Shown here: in pieces, positions 1 through 13,200 of the stretch
Position numbering within the stretch: position 1 is the first letter of the stretch
Layout of the letters: each line of letters begins with the position of its first letter
NCBI GenBank assembly: GCA_963678675.1
Contig: OY783198.1
Coordinates: 18,710,684-18,774,683 of the forward strand
Source of the DNA: Xiphydria camelus
Lineage: Eukaryota; Arthropoda; Insecta; Hymenoptera; Xiphydriidae
Length of the DNA stretch: 64,000 bases
Direction of reading: 5' to 3'
Notes under the pieces: model-generated
Told to the model about the DNA's origin: nothing
What the model saw: only the letters and a program-made list of their open reading frames with translations
Database searches by the model: none
Position numbers and translations under genes: made by a program

Positions 1-27
1 CTCTCTCTCTCTCTCTCTCTCTCTCTT
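1..27 (+). repeat. (CT)n microsatellite at window start
   Basis: An uninterrupted CT run of at least 26 bp, cut by the window edge. Confidence 0.95.
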
Positions 28-2106
28 TCCGTCCATGTATTCGAGTATATACGAGCTTACGTGTGGCGGTGCTCAGTTTCAAGGTTGCCACCTCACAATT
101 GCAAATACTCACGCGCGCGGGGTTCGCCTCCTCCTCTTCCTTCTCTTTCCCCTCCTCCCTGCGCGCGTTATAGCCGGGATTCGCTCTTATTGTTGCACGG
201 AGATTGCACCACCACACACACACACACTACCGCCACGCGACGACGACGGATTCGCGCGTTACCTGCATAACGACAGCGCGCGCGCGCGCGCGCGCAGCCG
301 CGTGGATTTACATTTACATAAACGCGGGCATATAGATTTCCGTGTGTACGCGCGGAGCTCCGTGCCGTACATAATATGTACGCATCGCGTGTTACGATCG
401 CCGAAGGGGCGATAATTCTCCTCGTGTTCGAATAATTGTTTTTTTTATATGAGACCGTCTTTTATGGAGCCTCTCCAACGGAGGACCGCGAAAGAAGGAG
501 AGAGAGAGAGAGAGAGCAGCCGCGTATAGGTACGGGCAATAACGGAAAATGGGGAAGTGGATCGTTTTAGGCGGCGTTCACAACGACACCTTCGAGACGC
601 GGTGCCGCGAAATCGACGGTCACGGTGACGGAGACACTTTCTACGGCTAACTCAGTTCGACGTCTGTGAATGGAGCTCGCGTCGATTGATAGGAGATATA
701 TAATAGCCGCGTTTGCGATCCTTTTATTACTTTTATCGAGCCTTTCTCTCGTCGCTTTAGTTAAGTTCGTAAGGTCGTGCGAAATGCGTTCTTCGCTCTT
801 TCCCTTTATTCGCTCTGCTGCGCGCTGCTCGAAGTCTGTGTTTCTTTTGTTTGAAATTAGAAATAGAAACTAAGGTAAGGTGAGTGTCCCAATTCTTAAC
901 CAGTTGTGAGTCCAATTCCTAATCACTTATATATATTATTTAGTTCTATTAAAAAAAAAAAAGTATAACATCGAAGTAATAAAGAGATATTTGAAGATTT
1001 GGTTAGAAATTGGGACGTTCGCGTTAACTAGTCCAATAACAGAACGCGTCCTAGTATTCGGACATAGTTGAATATAATTTAAATTATTGAATGGGATAAA
1101 AAGAAATTATTAGCGGAAAGAAAGAGAAATCTTCAATAAATTAATGCTGTACGCGGGAAGCGCCATTGATAAGAATTCTAAGTAAAATCTGCTATTTGAA
1201 TGTTGAGAGCTGTCCGGATTTTAATCGTTTTCTCCAGAGCCGATTTATTCTCAATTTTCCACGAATAGAGCGAATGAAAACAGGCGCGTCTTACTATTAT
1301 CCCCCCTTATACGACTTCCGGACTTTATAGGACTCCACACACGTTCGACGGCCCTAGTTATTCGCCCGAGCAGCGCACCTATACACCCAACGCCTCGATG
1401 CGAGGCGTCGCGTCGGCTTGCCCCGGAATCCGCGTTCCGTGTGTACCGACCCATACGCGAGCCTAAATATACCTTAGGCCGGTGAAATGGTGGCAAGGGG
1501 TTAAGCCCCGTTCTCAACCGTTGTCCGCGCGAGGGTCGGACCGCTCGGGGGATGCCCCTCTCGCTTCAAGGTCTCGACGCGACCTCAAAGCCTGCGCAAC
1601 GTTGATCCTCTCACCCTCCTCCGCAATCTCACTTCAATGGCCCTAAATCTCCTCGTATTACGCGCGTAAAATTGGATCCGAATTCAGTGCTCGTCGCGCT
1701 TCGGTCTTACCGCTCGCCGATATTACCACTTGGAGCGAGAGAGAACGTATCTATTTTCCGTTTGAAACTAGATTCCATCATTCCTCTCCTTCTCTGTCCG
1801 GCAAGCGTTTTCCACTTTTATCGAAAAGCCGACGATTCGTCGACGTCGCGCCAACGACGTATACGGGAAGTCGATGCTACTCGCGGAAAATCGTTCCGGA
1901 AAGTGGGAGACGGGAAGAGAGAGAGAAAGAAAGAGAGAGAGAGAGAGAGAGAGATCTAGCCGCCGGGAGCGCCAACCAGAATGGACCGTTCGGTCTGCCA
2001 GCAACCAATGTAAGCCGCAAAAGTAATGGTTTGGGCTGATGTCATGCGGTAACCTTCTACTTTGCACGTACACGCACACACGGTTACGTACCCAGCGCTA
2101 CCGACG

Positions 2107-2137
<31 letters not shown>

Positions 2138-2534
2138 GAAGAGAGAGACCCCCTAATCACACACACGTACGCGAAAACACATTTAGCGCGCAAACAGGCC
2201 AGCAGCAGCCGGCCAACGGGCCGGCCGTAACGCGAGCGGCCTGCACGAGAAAACCACGGCTGTGCAAAACAAGATTAGAAGGCTGCTCTCTCTCTCTTAA
2301 AATGCATGTCGAACGGCGGCGCGCGCGCGACTTTGAAAAATAATCGACGACCGAGAGAGTCTCTCGCGCGATGGATCAGTGGTCGACGGATGCTGCAGCG
2401 TAGACCGCGACTTCTGGTTTATGCAACGGGCGTTTCTCGGTGCAATTGCGTTCGCGCGATCGACGGTCCTCGCGAATAATAGCATCACGGAAGCCCTTCC
2501 GGGGGAAGAGAAATATGCGAATCTCTTCTGCTCT
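28..2534. other. No supported gene; microsatellite-rich
   Basis: CpG-rich and CA/GA/CG-repeat-rich DNA with short GA tracts near 500, 1918-1953 and 2110-2134. Open frames are short, overlap on both strands and follow the repeats. I see no recognisable protein or RNA. Confidence 0.6.
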
Positions 2535-2813
2535 CACCGACAGAAATTTTTAGGTTGCACAGAGAAATTGGTATAGCTCTGATGACTATACTTTAAGGCT
2601 AAGTGACGGGTTAACCAGACGAGATATAGGTTATATATCAATATCAAATGTGACAAGAGCAATACGCGTTGCTGAAATGACCATACTCTCTTTACAGTTG
2701 AAATAGCTATTTATTCTCGTAAAGTAGAAATAAGTATTGCTAAGGCAAACAGAAACGTGTTCTTGTATTATATTAATAAACAATTAGCATTGCTGTGCAA
2801 TCTATAAAATTCT
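2535..2813 (-). mobile_element. Family B short inverted-repeat element
   Basis: This matches, in reverse orientation, the elements at 20235-20504 and 40329-40584. Shared features are the degenerate ends (CACCGACAGAAATTTT here), a TATTAATAAACAATTAG-like block near one end, and repeated GCAATA and AGCTAT words. It is non-coding and looks like a decayed miniature transposon. Confidence 0.7.
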
Positions 2814-2857
2814 CCAATTTCGTTTCACGTTTTATTTTCTCGGCGGGCGGAACCCAT

Positions 2858-3074
2858 GTAGAGCAAGATCGCGATTTTTTCAAAAAGTTATCTGAATGTA
2901 CGAGTAATACAAAGTGTGTGTACCCAATGCCTGTCCGGAAGTCAATTAATTTTTCGGATATCTTTAACATGCATTTGAGATATCCGAAAAATTAGTTGAC
3001 TTCCGGACAGGCATAGGCGTACACACTTTGTATTACATTCTGATAACTTTTTGAAAATCGCCATCCTGTCCTAC
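2858..3074. repeat. Long hairpin palindrome
   Basis: Left arm 2858-2962 and right arm 2979-3074 are near-complementary over about 100 bp. They share AAAAAGTTATCTGAATGT-, CCTGTCCGGAAGTCAA- and TTTTTCGGATATC-type blocks, with a loop of about 16 nt. No open frame of note. It is most likely a foldback miniature transposon. Confidence 0.9.
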
Positions 3075-3937
3075 TTGGGAAGGCAAAATACACTCGATAT
3101 ATACCGCGAGCGCCTCGAGACTCAATCGCAGCGCACATTATATGTGTACATATGTACGCACATCGTACTTGCAACTGTTATGTAACATCGTAACATCATG
3201 CGAACGCTTTTATACACTCGATGCCTCGACCGCCGCGATGCACGAGATCTCAAGGTCTGGCGCGTCGCGTTAACGCGTCGCCGTCGCCCGACAGGGACGC
3301 AGAACATTTCTCCTAACACACCAGTTCCGTCTCACAGCATCACGACGCGGAGCTCTCTGGACCGTATATAATATGTCGCGCGGCGGCGCGGGTGGTACGA
3401 GAGAAATTAAAAAATGGTGGGAGGGAGGGCTCTCGCGCACGGCTCGATCTCGATCGAACCGGCTCTCTTCTCGCTTCGACCCGATCGCAGATAAGTCGGT
3501 TAATTGAAAATTAAAGGTATATCGGTGGACACACGCGAGCAGTCGAATATATCGCGCGCGTATAATTCGCCGGACTCGCGGCGCGATCGCGTCTCTCGAT
3601 CCGCGCTACCGCGGCGATCGGAACGCGCGCGACGCCCGCCGCGAGGCAACGAAAGGCATCGAACCCGAAACGGGGAAGTCTGCGCGAGAATCAACGAACT
3701 CGCTGTCCTTGGCATTTCGATCGGCACCTTTATCCTGCAACAAGGATCCGACGGTCTCGCACGTACAACGCTATAGATGTATAGATGTTAGCGCGCGCGG
3801 ATCGCGCGATCTAACGCGCGATTGTATATAAATTTACGGTCGTTCATCCGTTTATCCGTGTGTGTGTGGTTGTCGTTTTCTTTCTTTTCGATGCTTTCTA
3901 ATTTGGAGCAATCGAAGCGTGTGCTCGCTTGCGAGTA

Positions 3938-4180
3938 TACTGAGACAAAAAAAACCTGGTCAATTTGATACAAATCTTGAAGACCGTGACTAAATCGTTT
4001 GGTGAAACGTGGATCCTCTATTTGTCGGATTAAATTGATCGTTTTCTGGTTGGAATAACTAGAAACGTAGTTAGAACGACTAAATAGTTGGTTCATTACT
4101 AGTATTTTGGTACTAGAATAACTAAATTCGTTTAACCAGATGCGTTTCGTCATTTTAATCGAGCTATTTTCCTCAGAGTG
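3938..4180 (-). mobile_element. Family A short inverted-repeat element
   Basis: Reverse-orientation copy of the family seen at 9756, 22106, 22376, 27250 and 29398. It starts with an ACTGAGACAAAAA-type end and finishes with a TTTTCCTCAGAGTG-type end. Inside are TGGTGAAACGTGGATCCTC and repeated TTAGTTATTCTAACC-like units. Confidence 0.75.
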
Positions 4181-4182
4181 TA

Positions 4183-7100
4183 CTCTAATATTACAATACG
4201 TCCCCTATTTGTTGCACTAGTAATATCGCTTTATTACGACACATCCGAACACTGAAATATAAAAATAATAGAAACTCATCACAATCCAACATTTTTTCGC
4301 TAAAAACTTCAACACAATCAAACCTTTAGACTGGCGCATCCGACCCTGCTTCCCGATATACAAACGCGACACACTCTCGGCTCCTCGTGTCATGCGTATG
4401 CAATCGTGCACAGTATCGTGTACGCGTCCTTCCAGCGTTGCACTCTCGTCACAAGGTGCAACGCCGCGGTTCTCATTACTTTAACTCGAATATTTGTCAC
4501 GGTAACTTAAATAACGTTATATACGGTAACAAATAATTCGTTTCCGCGCATTTTTTCCCGTTCATCCTCCTCCCGTTTCCAACAGCGGATGGCCCGAAGG
4601 AGTCCGATGCACCGCGGTGCAAGGAAACATGCACTCGGTCGTCGAGTCGTCTCATAATGAGTTCTCGCGAGTCCGCGCGTGGGAAGGGGGTTATCAGGGT
4701 GGGCGGTAGTGCGGGGAGAGGGGCGCGCGCGTAGCGGCGTACGCATGCTCTGATAAGGCCTTATCGTGTGAAAGCACTCTGTGGCCTACTTACACTCCGC
4801 GCGCGAACGACGCGCACCTACACACGCGATGCACGAGAGCGCGCGCCCGCCCAGGTACATACGCCTGTCGTCGTCGTTTATCGCGGGGACGCGTGTGTGC
4901 ACCGCGACGTCGAGAGTCAGCCGCTGCGATGTCGCTATTCTTCTGCGATTGCTCGGTACCCGTGTACGTTATGTGAACAAGTGGCGCGACTCGATGTTTC
5001 TAAAATTTCTAATGAACGATTGCTGTCTCATGTAAGAGAGGCAATCGACTGGAATATCTATGTATAACGTACGCACGGCTATTATTAGTTTCGACTCTTT
5101 TGGTACCATAATAACGCTGATACGGAAACGAAGGTCACGTCCTGACAAAGCGAAACTAACGGCATCTCGTTTTATCGCGCGCGCGCGGCGGCGGTTATCC
5201 AAAATATCGCGAGGACTTCCGTTAGAAATTCATTATGAAACGCGCGCGCGCGCGCGAAAGGGTTTAAAATAGAACAGCCGTGGAACCAGAGAACCATTCC
5301 GATCGTTAGACGGGCTGCAGAGCAAAGCGCCGCTTCTCGTTGGAGCTTTACCGCGGAGCTCTCGCTTTGGGCGCGTGAAATTATTCCCAATCGAAATCGC
5401 GCTGCAGTCTATTTAGGAGAATCGCGCGATTATCTCGACGCTGGCTAGTCCGGATGATGGAATCTTTCAATTTCATCGTACGCTCGCCTTGACCCCCGCT
5501 GCGAAGATACTGAAACGAAAATCTGGCGTTTCACTTTCTCGCCGCTCAATACGTTACGCAGTCGTATGCGAACAAAGTCGATCCCCTTCCCATGACGTCG
5601 CGGCTCGATCTTGGAACACATTTTTCGCCGGCACCGACGATCGCCGCGGTGAGAGGGAGAAACGACTGGTCGTGGATCCAGGCGTCGATGGTTCGCAGGG
5701 GAAAAAAAGGGTTGATGGTTGGAGAAAAAGAATAGGAAAGGTGAACGAGATAATAATGTTTCGCTCTTCACGCCCGTTCTCCGATTTATCGCGCGCTTTA
5801 TTATTATTTGTCGCTCAGTCGGAGTGGAGCGCAGGAGGGGGGCTACGCCGCAGCGCAAAAAACGAACAATAAATCGAAGAGTCGAAAGGAGGAGGATGTA
5901 CGGTTGGAAGCGGGGGTGGAAGCGGGATGACAACGTCGCGTTGCAGTTGAGTAATAGGACCTTGACTTTTTGCTCGCCCCCCCCCCCCCCAAACTCCCTC
6001 GATAATGAAATGGAATACGTGTTAATACACTTCCTGCTCGCTCCGCGGGTCCCGCCTTCTCTCTTCTTCATCCTTTTCCTCCGCCTCCTGCGGACAGCTC
6101 TTTAAGAGCGCAAAAAGTATATCGAGAACGCGCGCCCCGCCAAAGACGTACGGGCTCCGGTGGAGAAATATCCGACGCGCGCGTCGATATCGCTCGTTCC
6201 TTTCCTCGCGTCGAGAGGCGAACCCGTGAATTTGTCCGTGACTCGCAATCGCGCCGAAGTTCTCCATCGGTCGTTCCACTATACCGTCGCGACTAGCCGC
6301 TACGTATGTATGTGCTCGAATTCGAGCCAATTCTGCACTCGACGTAACTTCGACGCGACTTGGGAAAATTATGGACGCCGAGTGTGTGGAGCGAAATTGG
6401 CGCAGAGTTAGCTCCGATCGGAATTATTCGTTTTTCCCTAGATAATTCAAGCTCGCGTCGCGTTCTATCTTTATTTATAACGCGCCAACCGATACACCAT
6501 ATGAGGCTAAACTTGCTTGCCAGGAAAGGAACTTCAGTCACTGTTATCTCGTTATTTGTGAACTTTTGGTCTGCATCGATGTAAGACTTTGTTGTAGACA
6601 AAAATGTAATCTTCAAAAAAGTATTATATAAATATGAGCCAAAAGCCCATAGGTAATGAGATAATAGCGATTGAAGTTTTTTCCCCGGCGAGTAATATTT
6701 TATAGTTACGGGGACATAGACTTATATTAACCAAAAATGGCAGTTTAATGACTGAATCTTAATGAGAAATGTCCATAATTTTGAGTGATACAAGAAATAT
6801 TACTCGCTGCGCACGATATAAGTAGTTAGAGCCATCTACAGGAGAATAGTGGCTTTCAATGCAACCTCCTAAGGGCAACCGTTCAGCAGGTGTGTCTGTT
6901 TATTACTCGTGCACTTGCAGACCGACCGTGCACCCCCCGGCGCTATTCGCGGTTCAATCGAATGACACGCGGTTTTTCCAACCGCAAACTCTCAATCTCT
7001 CCGCCGCGCTATCTTTCCATCTTTATCTCAACTTCGCTCTCGGCAGACACTCGTTAATGAGAGATCATTGAATTTCAATACTCGCGTAATGCGCTGTACA

Positions 7101-7728
7101 CCGCCTTTACACGTTTCCAAGCACACATCGGAAAGCGCGCGTACCTGTGTACACGCGAGTCGAGTGAATAAGCGAAAGAGACTCCGCCGTGTATCTCTCG
7201 CCTATCGCATAAAACTCACTGAATGGAATCGCGCGGCGGGTCGCGCGGGAAAGCGGATCGAAACGCTACGCGGCGAATGACGAGTTCGACGCGACGATCC
7301 GCGGGCAGCGCGTACCCACCGACGGTTTTCGGTGCGTTCCGAGCAAGCGTGCGTGCTCGCATGCCGGTCGCATCTGTGTACGGTGCTATATGCGCGCGTG
7401 AATTGCGAAATTGGGTCACCAGAAATTGAGCGCGGGTCTTCTGGAAAAACGAGCGAGGCTGTTCGCCTTTAAGGTAACCGAAACGCGTAGCTGATAAGAC
7501 GACACGCGGATGCGTATCGCGTCCGCTTGATTTTTTGAAGGGCGATTTGGCAACTCCCCCTGTTTTTCACGTGGATGATGTGAATTTGGATGCGTCAAGG
7601 TTCCCCTTATCGGCTTTGAATTTTTATCGGAAGCGGCGGAGATTCTTTCGACGGAGAATTGGCAAGATTATCAGTGTAATTAGTAATCACTAATTATGCA
7701 TTTATCTTTCTTCAAGCAGAATAGTATA
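4183..7728. other. No supported gene; mixed CpG-rich sequence
   Basis: Apart from the foldback repeat at 6528-6682 and a C14 run near 5977-5990, I see only overlapping open frames without family signatures. The longest, 208 codons at 5445-6071 on the minus strand, has no recognisable domain. Confidence 0.55.
6528..6682 (+). mobile_element. Foldback repeat, paired with 45373-45530
   Basis: The segment carries inverted ends (AACTTCAGTCACTGTTATCT against AGATAATAGCGATTGAAGTT-like sequence). It shares a core (AACTTTTGGTCTGCATCGAT, then GAGCCAAAAGC) with a diverged copy at 45373-45530. No coding capacity beyond short frames. Confidence 0.6.
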
Positions 7729-8005
7729 CCCTGAGAGAGATAATTGCTAGTGTCAAAAAAATATGTCTTAAATCAAGAACATATGATCTTACAAGTTTTG
7801 AAGAATACAGATTATTGCTCGAGGAGAGAATATAGATATTATATATTTTTGATTCAAGAATACCTTTCGTTGGAATAAAACATTTTTTTCTGCGCGAAAA
7901 AAGCAATAACTCGTGCTTATCAAATATCTTCTTGCACCATGGCTCTCGATCTTAGAATTATATCATGTTTCTGATTGAAGAAAGCATTTTTTTGGCATCG
8001 GCAAT
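7729..8005 (+). mobile_element. Family D short element
   Basis: It starts CTGAGAGAGATAATTG after a TA. It contains GTCAAAAAAATATGTCTTA, GAACATATGATCTTACAA and a CTTCTTGCACCATGGC-like segment near its end. Related copies are at 16495-16968 (reverse, interrupted) and at 63763 to the window end. Confidence 0.7.
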
Positions 8006-8159
8006 TATTTCTTTCAGTGTAGATTAGAAGAAACAAACTCTGAATACTAGACGCATATTGTCGGTCAGGATATAATAGTATCTTATGTCATTAGGCGGAA
8101 ATCCGAGGTTTTTTCAGACTGTGTTTAATTAGGTCTTAACACGAGGCATGGTACGTGCG

Positions 8160-8303
8160 CTTAGTCATTTCAACTACGTGTCTAGTTATTCCAAAGAAAA
8201 AATAGTTTAACCAAATATAGATGGAGGATCCATATTTCACCAAACGGTTTGTTTATGGTCTCCAGGATTTTGGTTTGACTGACCGAGTTATTTTTCTCAG
8301 CGT
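8160..8303 (+). mobile_element. Family A element, 5'-truncated or diverged
   Basis: The right half is typical of family A (GGAGGATCCATATTTCACC, TCTCCAGGATTTTGGTTTG, ending TTATTTTTCTCAGCG). The left end is unrecognisable. Confidence 0.65.
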
Positions 8304-9659
8304 ACTGACACCCGTCTACCGCGTGTGTCACTGTCGCGATGTATACAGTGGATAACGAATGCAGAAGAGGCGCTTTCGCGAAAAATGTAGGAATCCAACG
8401 TCTCGCGAGTCAAGCAGAAGGGTGGTGAAAGGAGAAGAGAGAAAGAGAGAGGGTGGGCCGGTATCTCTCGTGTAGGACTACGAGATTTTTATGGCAGATA
8501 TGCAGATTTCGTTTGGAAAGGAATACCGACCACCAGTCTCGCATAATGGTCTTAAGATTGAGTCAGGTTCTCGACTGGAATTTTAATTTCAACGTTGTAT
8601 AACCGCGGCCGATCTTCGGGATTCTACGTTACGCGTTTAAATCGATTATCGGTAGTCCCCTTCTCGACGCATGATTCGCAATTCGAGACGCGCTTTGACT
8701 TTCCGAGCAGGGAGAAAGAGAGAGGTAGAAAGGGGGCAAAAGTGAGCAGGAGAAGGAAGTGGAAGGAGGGAGAGAAGCTTTCCATTTTTTTGTTGTTGCC
8801 ATTACGAAACGGTCATTCGCGATCGTCTCGATCATCACCCGAATATATACATATGTATATGTGCAAACATTCGATTCTGTTATAATATATCGGATCGAGT
8901 TCACTTTTATCTCTAAGAAAATCAAACTCGTTATTCTTATTAACGATGAATTAATATTGATCGAGTTACGTTCTTTCGTAGATGAATAATCTGCATGCTT
9001 TCTTTTTCGAGTCCATCGACTTCCAAATCTACAGCGAATGATGAACGGAGGTTCCTTTGTAAAAGTATCTCAGCTTCCCCTACGAGAAACGATAGGTATA
9101 TCGCACATAGTTGAAATCGAGATCACTCGACCGACTCCTCGGTTTAGACCTCATTTCTTTTTCGCCCCACCTGGCACGTGCCACGCGCGTTATTCGAGGA
9201 TGCCCCATGCCATTTGTTTCGGCATTGGCTACGTGGCACTCTTACCTTACGTAACTCCCAAGGTACGAATTACAGACACGGACCCTATACGTATATCGTC
9301 GAATGTGCTCGGATTCACAACGGCTTCGCACACGCGGCCGGCACTCGTCGATCCTCATACTCATACTCAGCTAGGCGTCACCTCGAGAAACGACACGTAG
9401 AGAAAAAGAATTGGTTGGATCTATTAAAAATTATTTGCGGGACTGCAAGTAATGCTTATATCAATGAAATCTTTTAATACATCAATTTGATATCTCTTCC
9501 TAATAATCATGTGGAGTAGTATGTGATTGCAAGGGAGAAATATTAAAGTAATATGAAGCAAGATCAAATTGACATAAATAAATAAATAATTGCGACCTCG
9601 CAAGTAATTATTAATAGATCCAACTAATTATTTTTCTCTGTGCACGACTAAAAATTTAT

Positions 9660-10230
9660 CAGGGTGTCTAGCGCGCGATCAGGGATAATACATTTCCATG
9701 GTATTTCCATGATCTCCACAACCGAGATTTCTGTATTTTTCCATGATCACACCTACACTGAGAAAAATAACTCGATTAAAATGATAAAACGCATTAGGTG
9801 AAACGAACTTAGTTATTCCAACTGAAAATTGGTCAATCTAACCAAACAGCGGGGAATCCATATTTCACCAGACGGTTTGGTTATGGTCTCCAGGATTTTG
9901 ATTTGATCGACCAGGTTATTTTTCTCAGTGTATGATTTTTTAAGTGTTTATATGAAAAATTTTCTGCTCAAATAGAAATGAATTTTTGTTTCGATAATAC
10001 CGAGAGTAATTCTCACTGTTTCCCTTACCATTGATCTCGTTTGCGGGCATTAAAGCGAAATTCACCGACCGTGCTTCTAACGTATCCGGCATCCCGAGAT
10101 CATATAAATTTCACATTAAATCAATAATTTCTTTCACAATTCCATGATATTTCCACGATATTCCATGTGTAAAAAAAATTCCAGAATTTTTCCATGACCT
10201 CCATGATTTCCATGACCGCTAGACACCCTG
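9660..10230. mobile_element. CAGGGTGTCTAGCG-ended element with nested family A copy
   Basis: Perfect 14-bp terminal inverted repeats (CAGGGTGTCTAGCG at 9660, CGCTAGACACCCTG ending at 10230) are flanked by a TTTAT direct repeat. The interior is rich in CCATGATTTCCATG words. The family A element at 9756-9930 lies within it, so the outer element is older. Non-coding. Confidence 0.8.
9756..9930 (+). mobile_element. Family A element, intact ends, TA duplication
   Basis: A 175-bp copy with ends CACTGAGAAAAATAA and TTATTTTTCTCAGTG, 15-bp perfect inverted repeats, flanked by TA on both sides. This is the best copy for defining the family termini. Confidence 0.85.
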
Positions 10231-13200
10231 TTTATACAGTATGCCCGAGTGCAAAGTATACAAGGGATCCGTTGATTGCCGTAGTACTTTTTTGAAATTG
10301 GAGCAGAACAAGCGCAATTTCTCGCGCACATGATACATGCTATCAAATACTGCGTTCATACTGTTTTCGCGAAAAATTGCGCACGCGCAGTTTCAATCTC
10401 GAAAAAGCACTGTGGCAGTCAACATAAAACTACGGGTCCCTTTTGTACTCTGCGCTCTCGGATATATAATACTTACCGTGTAGATATCAATTCACAGCGT
10501 GTATACGTGAACCCGCGAAACAATAATCGAGAAAACGACATTTTTCTCCGTCGGTGGACGAACATCGATCTCTCTCTCAATAATATGACCCGATAAAGTA
10601 TAATTTACGATCCGCCGCGCTCTCCTTTTCACTGCGACGTGAAAAACTTCCGTTCCTCGTATTATCCCAATGTCGCGGCGCCGGATAAGATAAGGGGTTC
10701 CATCGAGAGAAACAGAAACAAACAAAATTCTATCCGCGGAACGCGACGAGCGACGGGGGAATCGCGCAGAGAACGAAGGATAGATGAAACGGGCAAGGTT
10801 ACTTCTTTTCTCTTTCCTTTTTCAATTATCGTAAGCGAGAGACGCTCGAGAATGCCTTTGCGAATCAACCTTAAATGAAGCCCTGCTGATTGCAGCGTTG
10901 CAGCTACGGCCGCCGCGGGCTCCGCGATTCGCAGCGAGGGGCGGAAAGAAAGTGGATGAACTTGCGAAAGAATTATCATCATTTCTCTCTCGTTCTTCCT
11001 CCTCCGTTCATTTGTACACAACGTGGAAGGTCGAACGCACTCGGCGCGCGTCCGGGTGAAATAACTCGGCCCCGGCGCGAATCAGGTGGCCGATTTCGTG
11101 GATGCGTGCGTACCTCGTCCGATTATCGCAGACACGGTCGAACCGACGATTAATTTCGTGTAATCTCGCGCCATCGGGTCTCGCGCGCTACGCGGGCTTT
11201 CGCCCGGCTCGCGGCGCGGCACGTTCAGCCCGAAGGCGATCGGAGTCGCGGTAAAAAGGGTGACACGCACTCGAGATAGCATGACAAAGTTGCAACCTTG
11301 AGCCGGCGTAGATAGGAGAAACGAAACACACAGATACCGCAGAACCATCTGAGACAGAAACGCCGTAAAATGTAGCCTCGGCCAACTTAGACGCGGCCAT
11401 AAACGACGTCGTCGTCGTCGTCTTGCAGTGTCGCCGACGACGGCGAAGGAGGAGGAGGAAGGTGGTAGCGGAGAAGAGAGAGAGGGAGAGAGACCGCTCT
11501 CGCGCGTCCGTCCCTCGAGCGCTCTCGGTCTTATATAATCCTTTCAATAAAATTAGATGCAGAAACAACGAGCGCTCCCGCCCGCCGTCCGCGCGAGGGC
11601 TGGCGACCCTAGAATTCCTCCGATACTCGCCCTTTTATCGCTTTACCACCCTTCTCGCCGCGCAGCCAGTCGCCCGGCAAAGTGAGATCGCTCAGTAACC
11701 GGCCCATGGGTTGCGGGTGATGACACGCGCAAAAAATAGGTAAAGCGGAAGGAGCGGAGGGAGGCGCTGAAAAATGTGACGCAAACCCTTTTTCCCCGAG
11801 TAGAGGCCGATCCCCATCGCTTCCGCGCGTTCAAGGACGGTGCACCGAGCGTGTTATGACTTTACGGGCTTTTACGACGAGCGCAGTTTTCCCCCTTCCC
11901 CCAAGGCGGGCCACACCTAAAAACCCGCCCCCTCGCGTCCCGGTCGTGGAAATTATACGGCCCGTTACCACGGACAATGTCGAGATTATGAGTTTTTATG
12001 CGCAATCCTTTCTGCGCTTTTTTTTATTCGCCGCGGCAAATTCTTCCCCATTCTTCGACCGTCCTCATCCTCTTATTCGGGTGTCTTCATCGTCCTCCGT
12101 CCTTCTCCGTCTTCCCGACCTTTCTCTCCGTCCGCCTCCTACCTGCCCTCTCGACTTTCGCACCGCCGCGCCGCCGCGCCGTCGTCGTCGCGTTTGGGTT
12201 GCCCAATTTTTTTCTCCCGAAGCTCCTCCGAGGCCACTCCAGGAAATGGTACTTTTCATCGCTGCGCGCGCGCCCGCGCCGCTCCTCCTTCTCCACTCCC
12301 GCTTCGCAATACACGCTCGCGCGACGGCGACGCGGGGGGCGGTCGTGCAATATTTCCGAAGCGGGCCGCTTCTTTTTTCCCACATTTTTTCTCGCATCCG
12401 CTCGGCAAGGACCGCGCCGAGGCGTTTCTCTTATCCTTGAGCGCGCGCAGGGATTAGAAATTGGCCTTCGATGTTACGATCCGTCCAAGTGTGCGCGCCG
12501 CGGTGTGCACGCGGAAAGGAGGGTGGGAGGGGGGCGGGGCGGACGGCGAGAGAGACACGCGGAGAAGAACGAGAAAATAGAGAAAAGAGAGGGCGAAACG
12601 AGGAGAACGAGTCCGGCGGGTTTCTTGCGAACGACCGAAACGGCGGTGGACCGTCGATCATCCTTGAAGATTTGACATTTTTCCAAAAATCCCTCCTCGC
12701 TCGCCCCCCAATATCTCGGCGGTCTTTCCTTCCGAGAAGGTACGGCGCAGGAGCGTCGAACGGGTATGAGGAAGTAGTTAAATTTTTTTTCTCCCGCTCC
12801 ACACGGCAATTTCGAGAGGTCCGGGGAGATTTTTTCCCCCGCACGCGCGCGACATTCGTCATCGGCCGGCAGCCCGCAAGGTCCTTTCACATCGCGAGCG
12901 CTCCGCGGGCTTCGGCCAACCGCGCTTGCAGAAATCGGGATCTATTTGTAATCTTGCGCTACGAGAGAAGAGAGAGAGAGAGAAATGAGAGCAAGGTCCG
13001 GAGAGTTAGGAAGAGGCTGCTAAGATGCAACTGATGGCTCTTGGCCAACCGTTGGCTAAGTAACGGTCTTAAGTAGGAAAATAGATCAGCTCTCTTAAGA
13101 TTCCACGGTCCCCGAATAAGCGGCACTCGCGTTCTTCTTTCCCGGAAAAATAATTTCAAACGCCTCCCCGTAATCGCGCGTTGGCGAATTTCGTTGCGTA

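Noticed and set aside
11856..12890. Overlapping frames of 138-225 codons on both strands
   Set aside because: High GC makes stops rare. Both strands are open at once and no protein family is recognisable.
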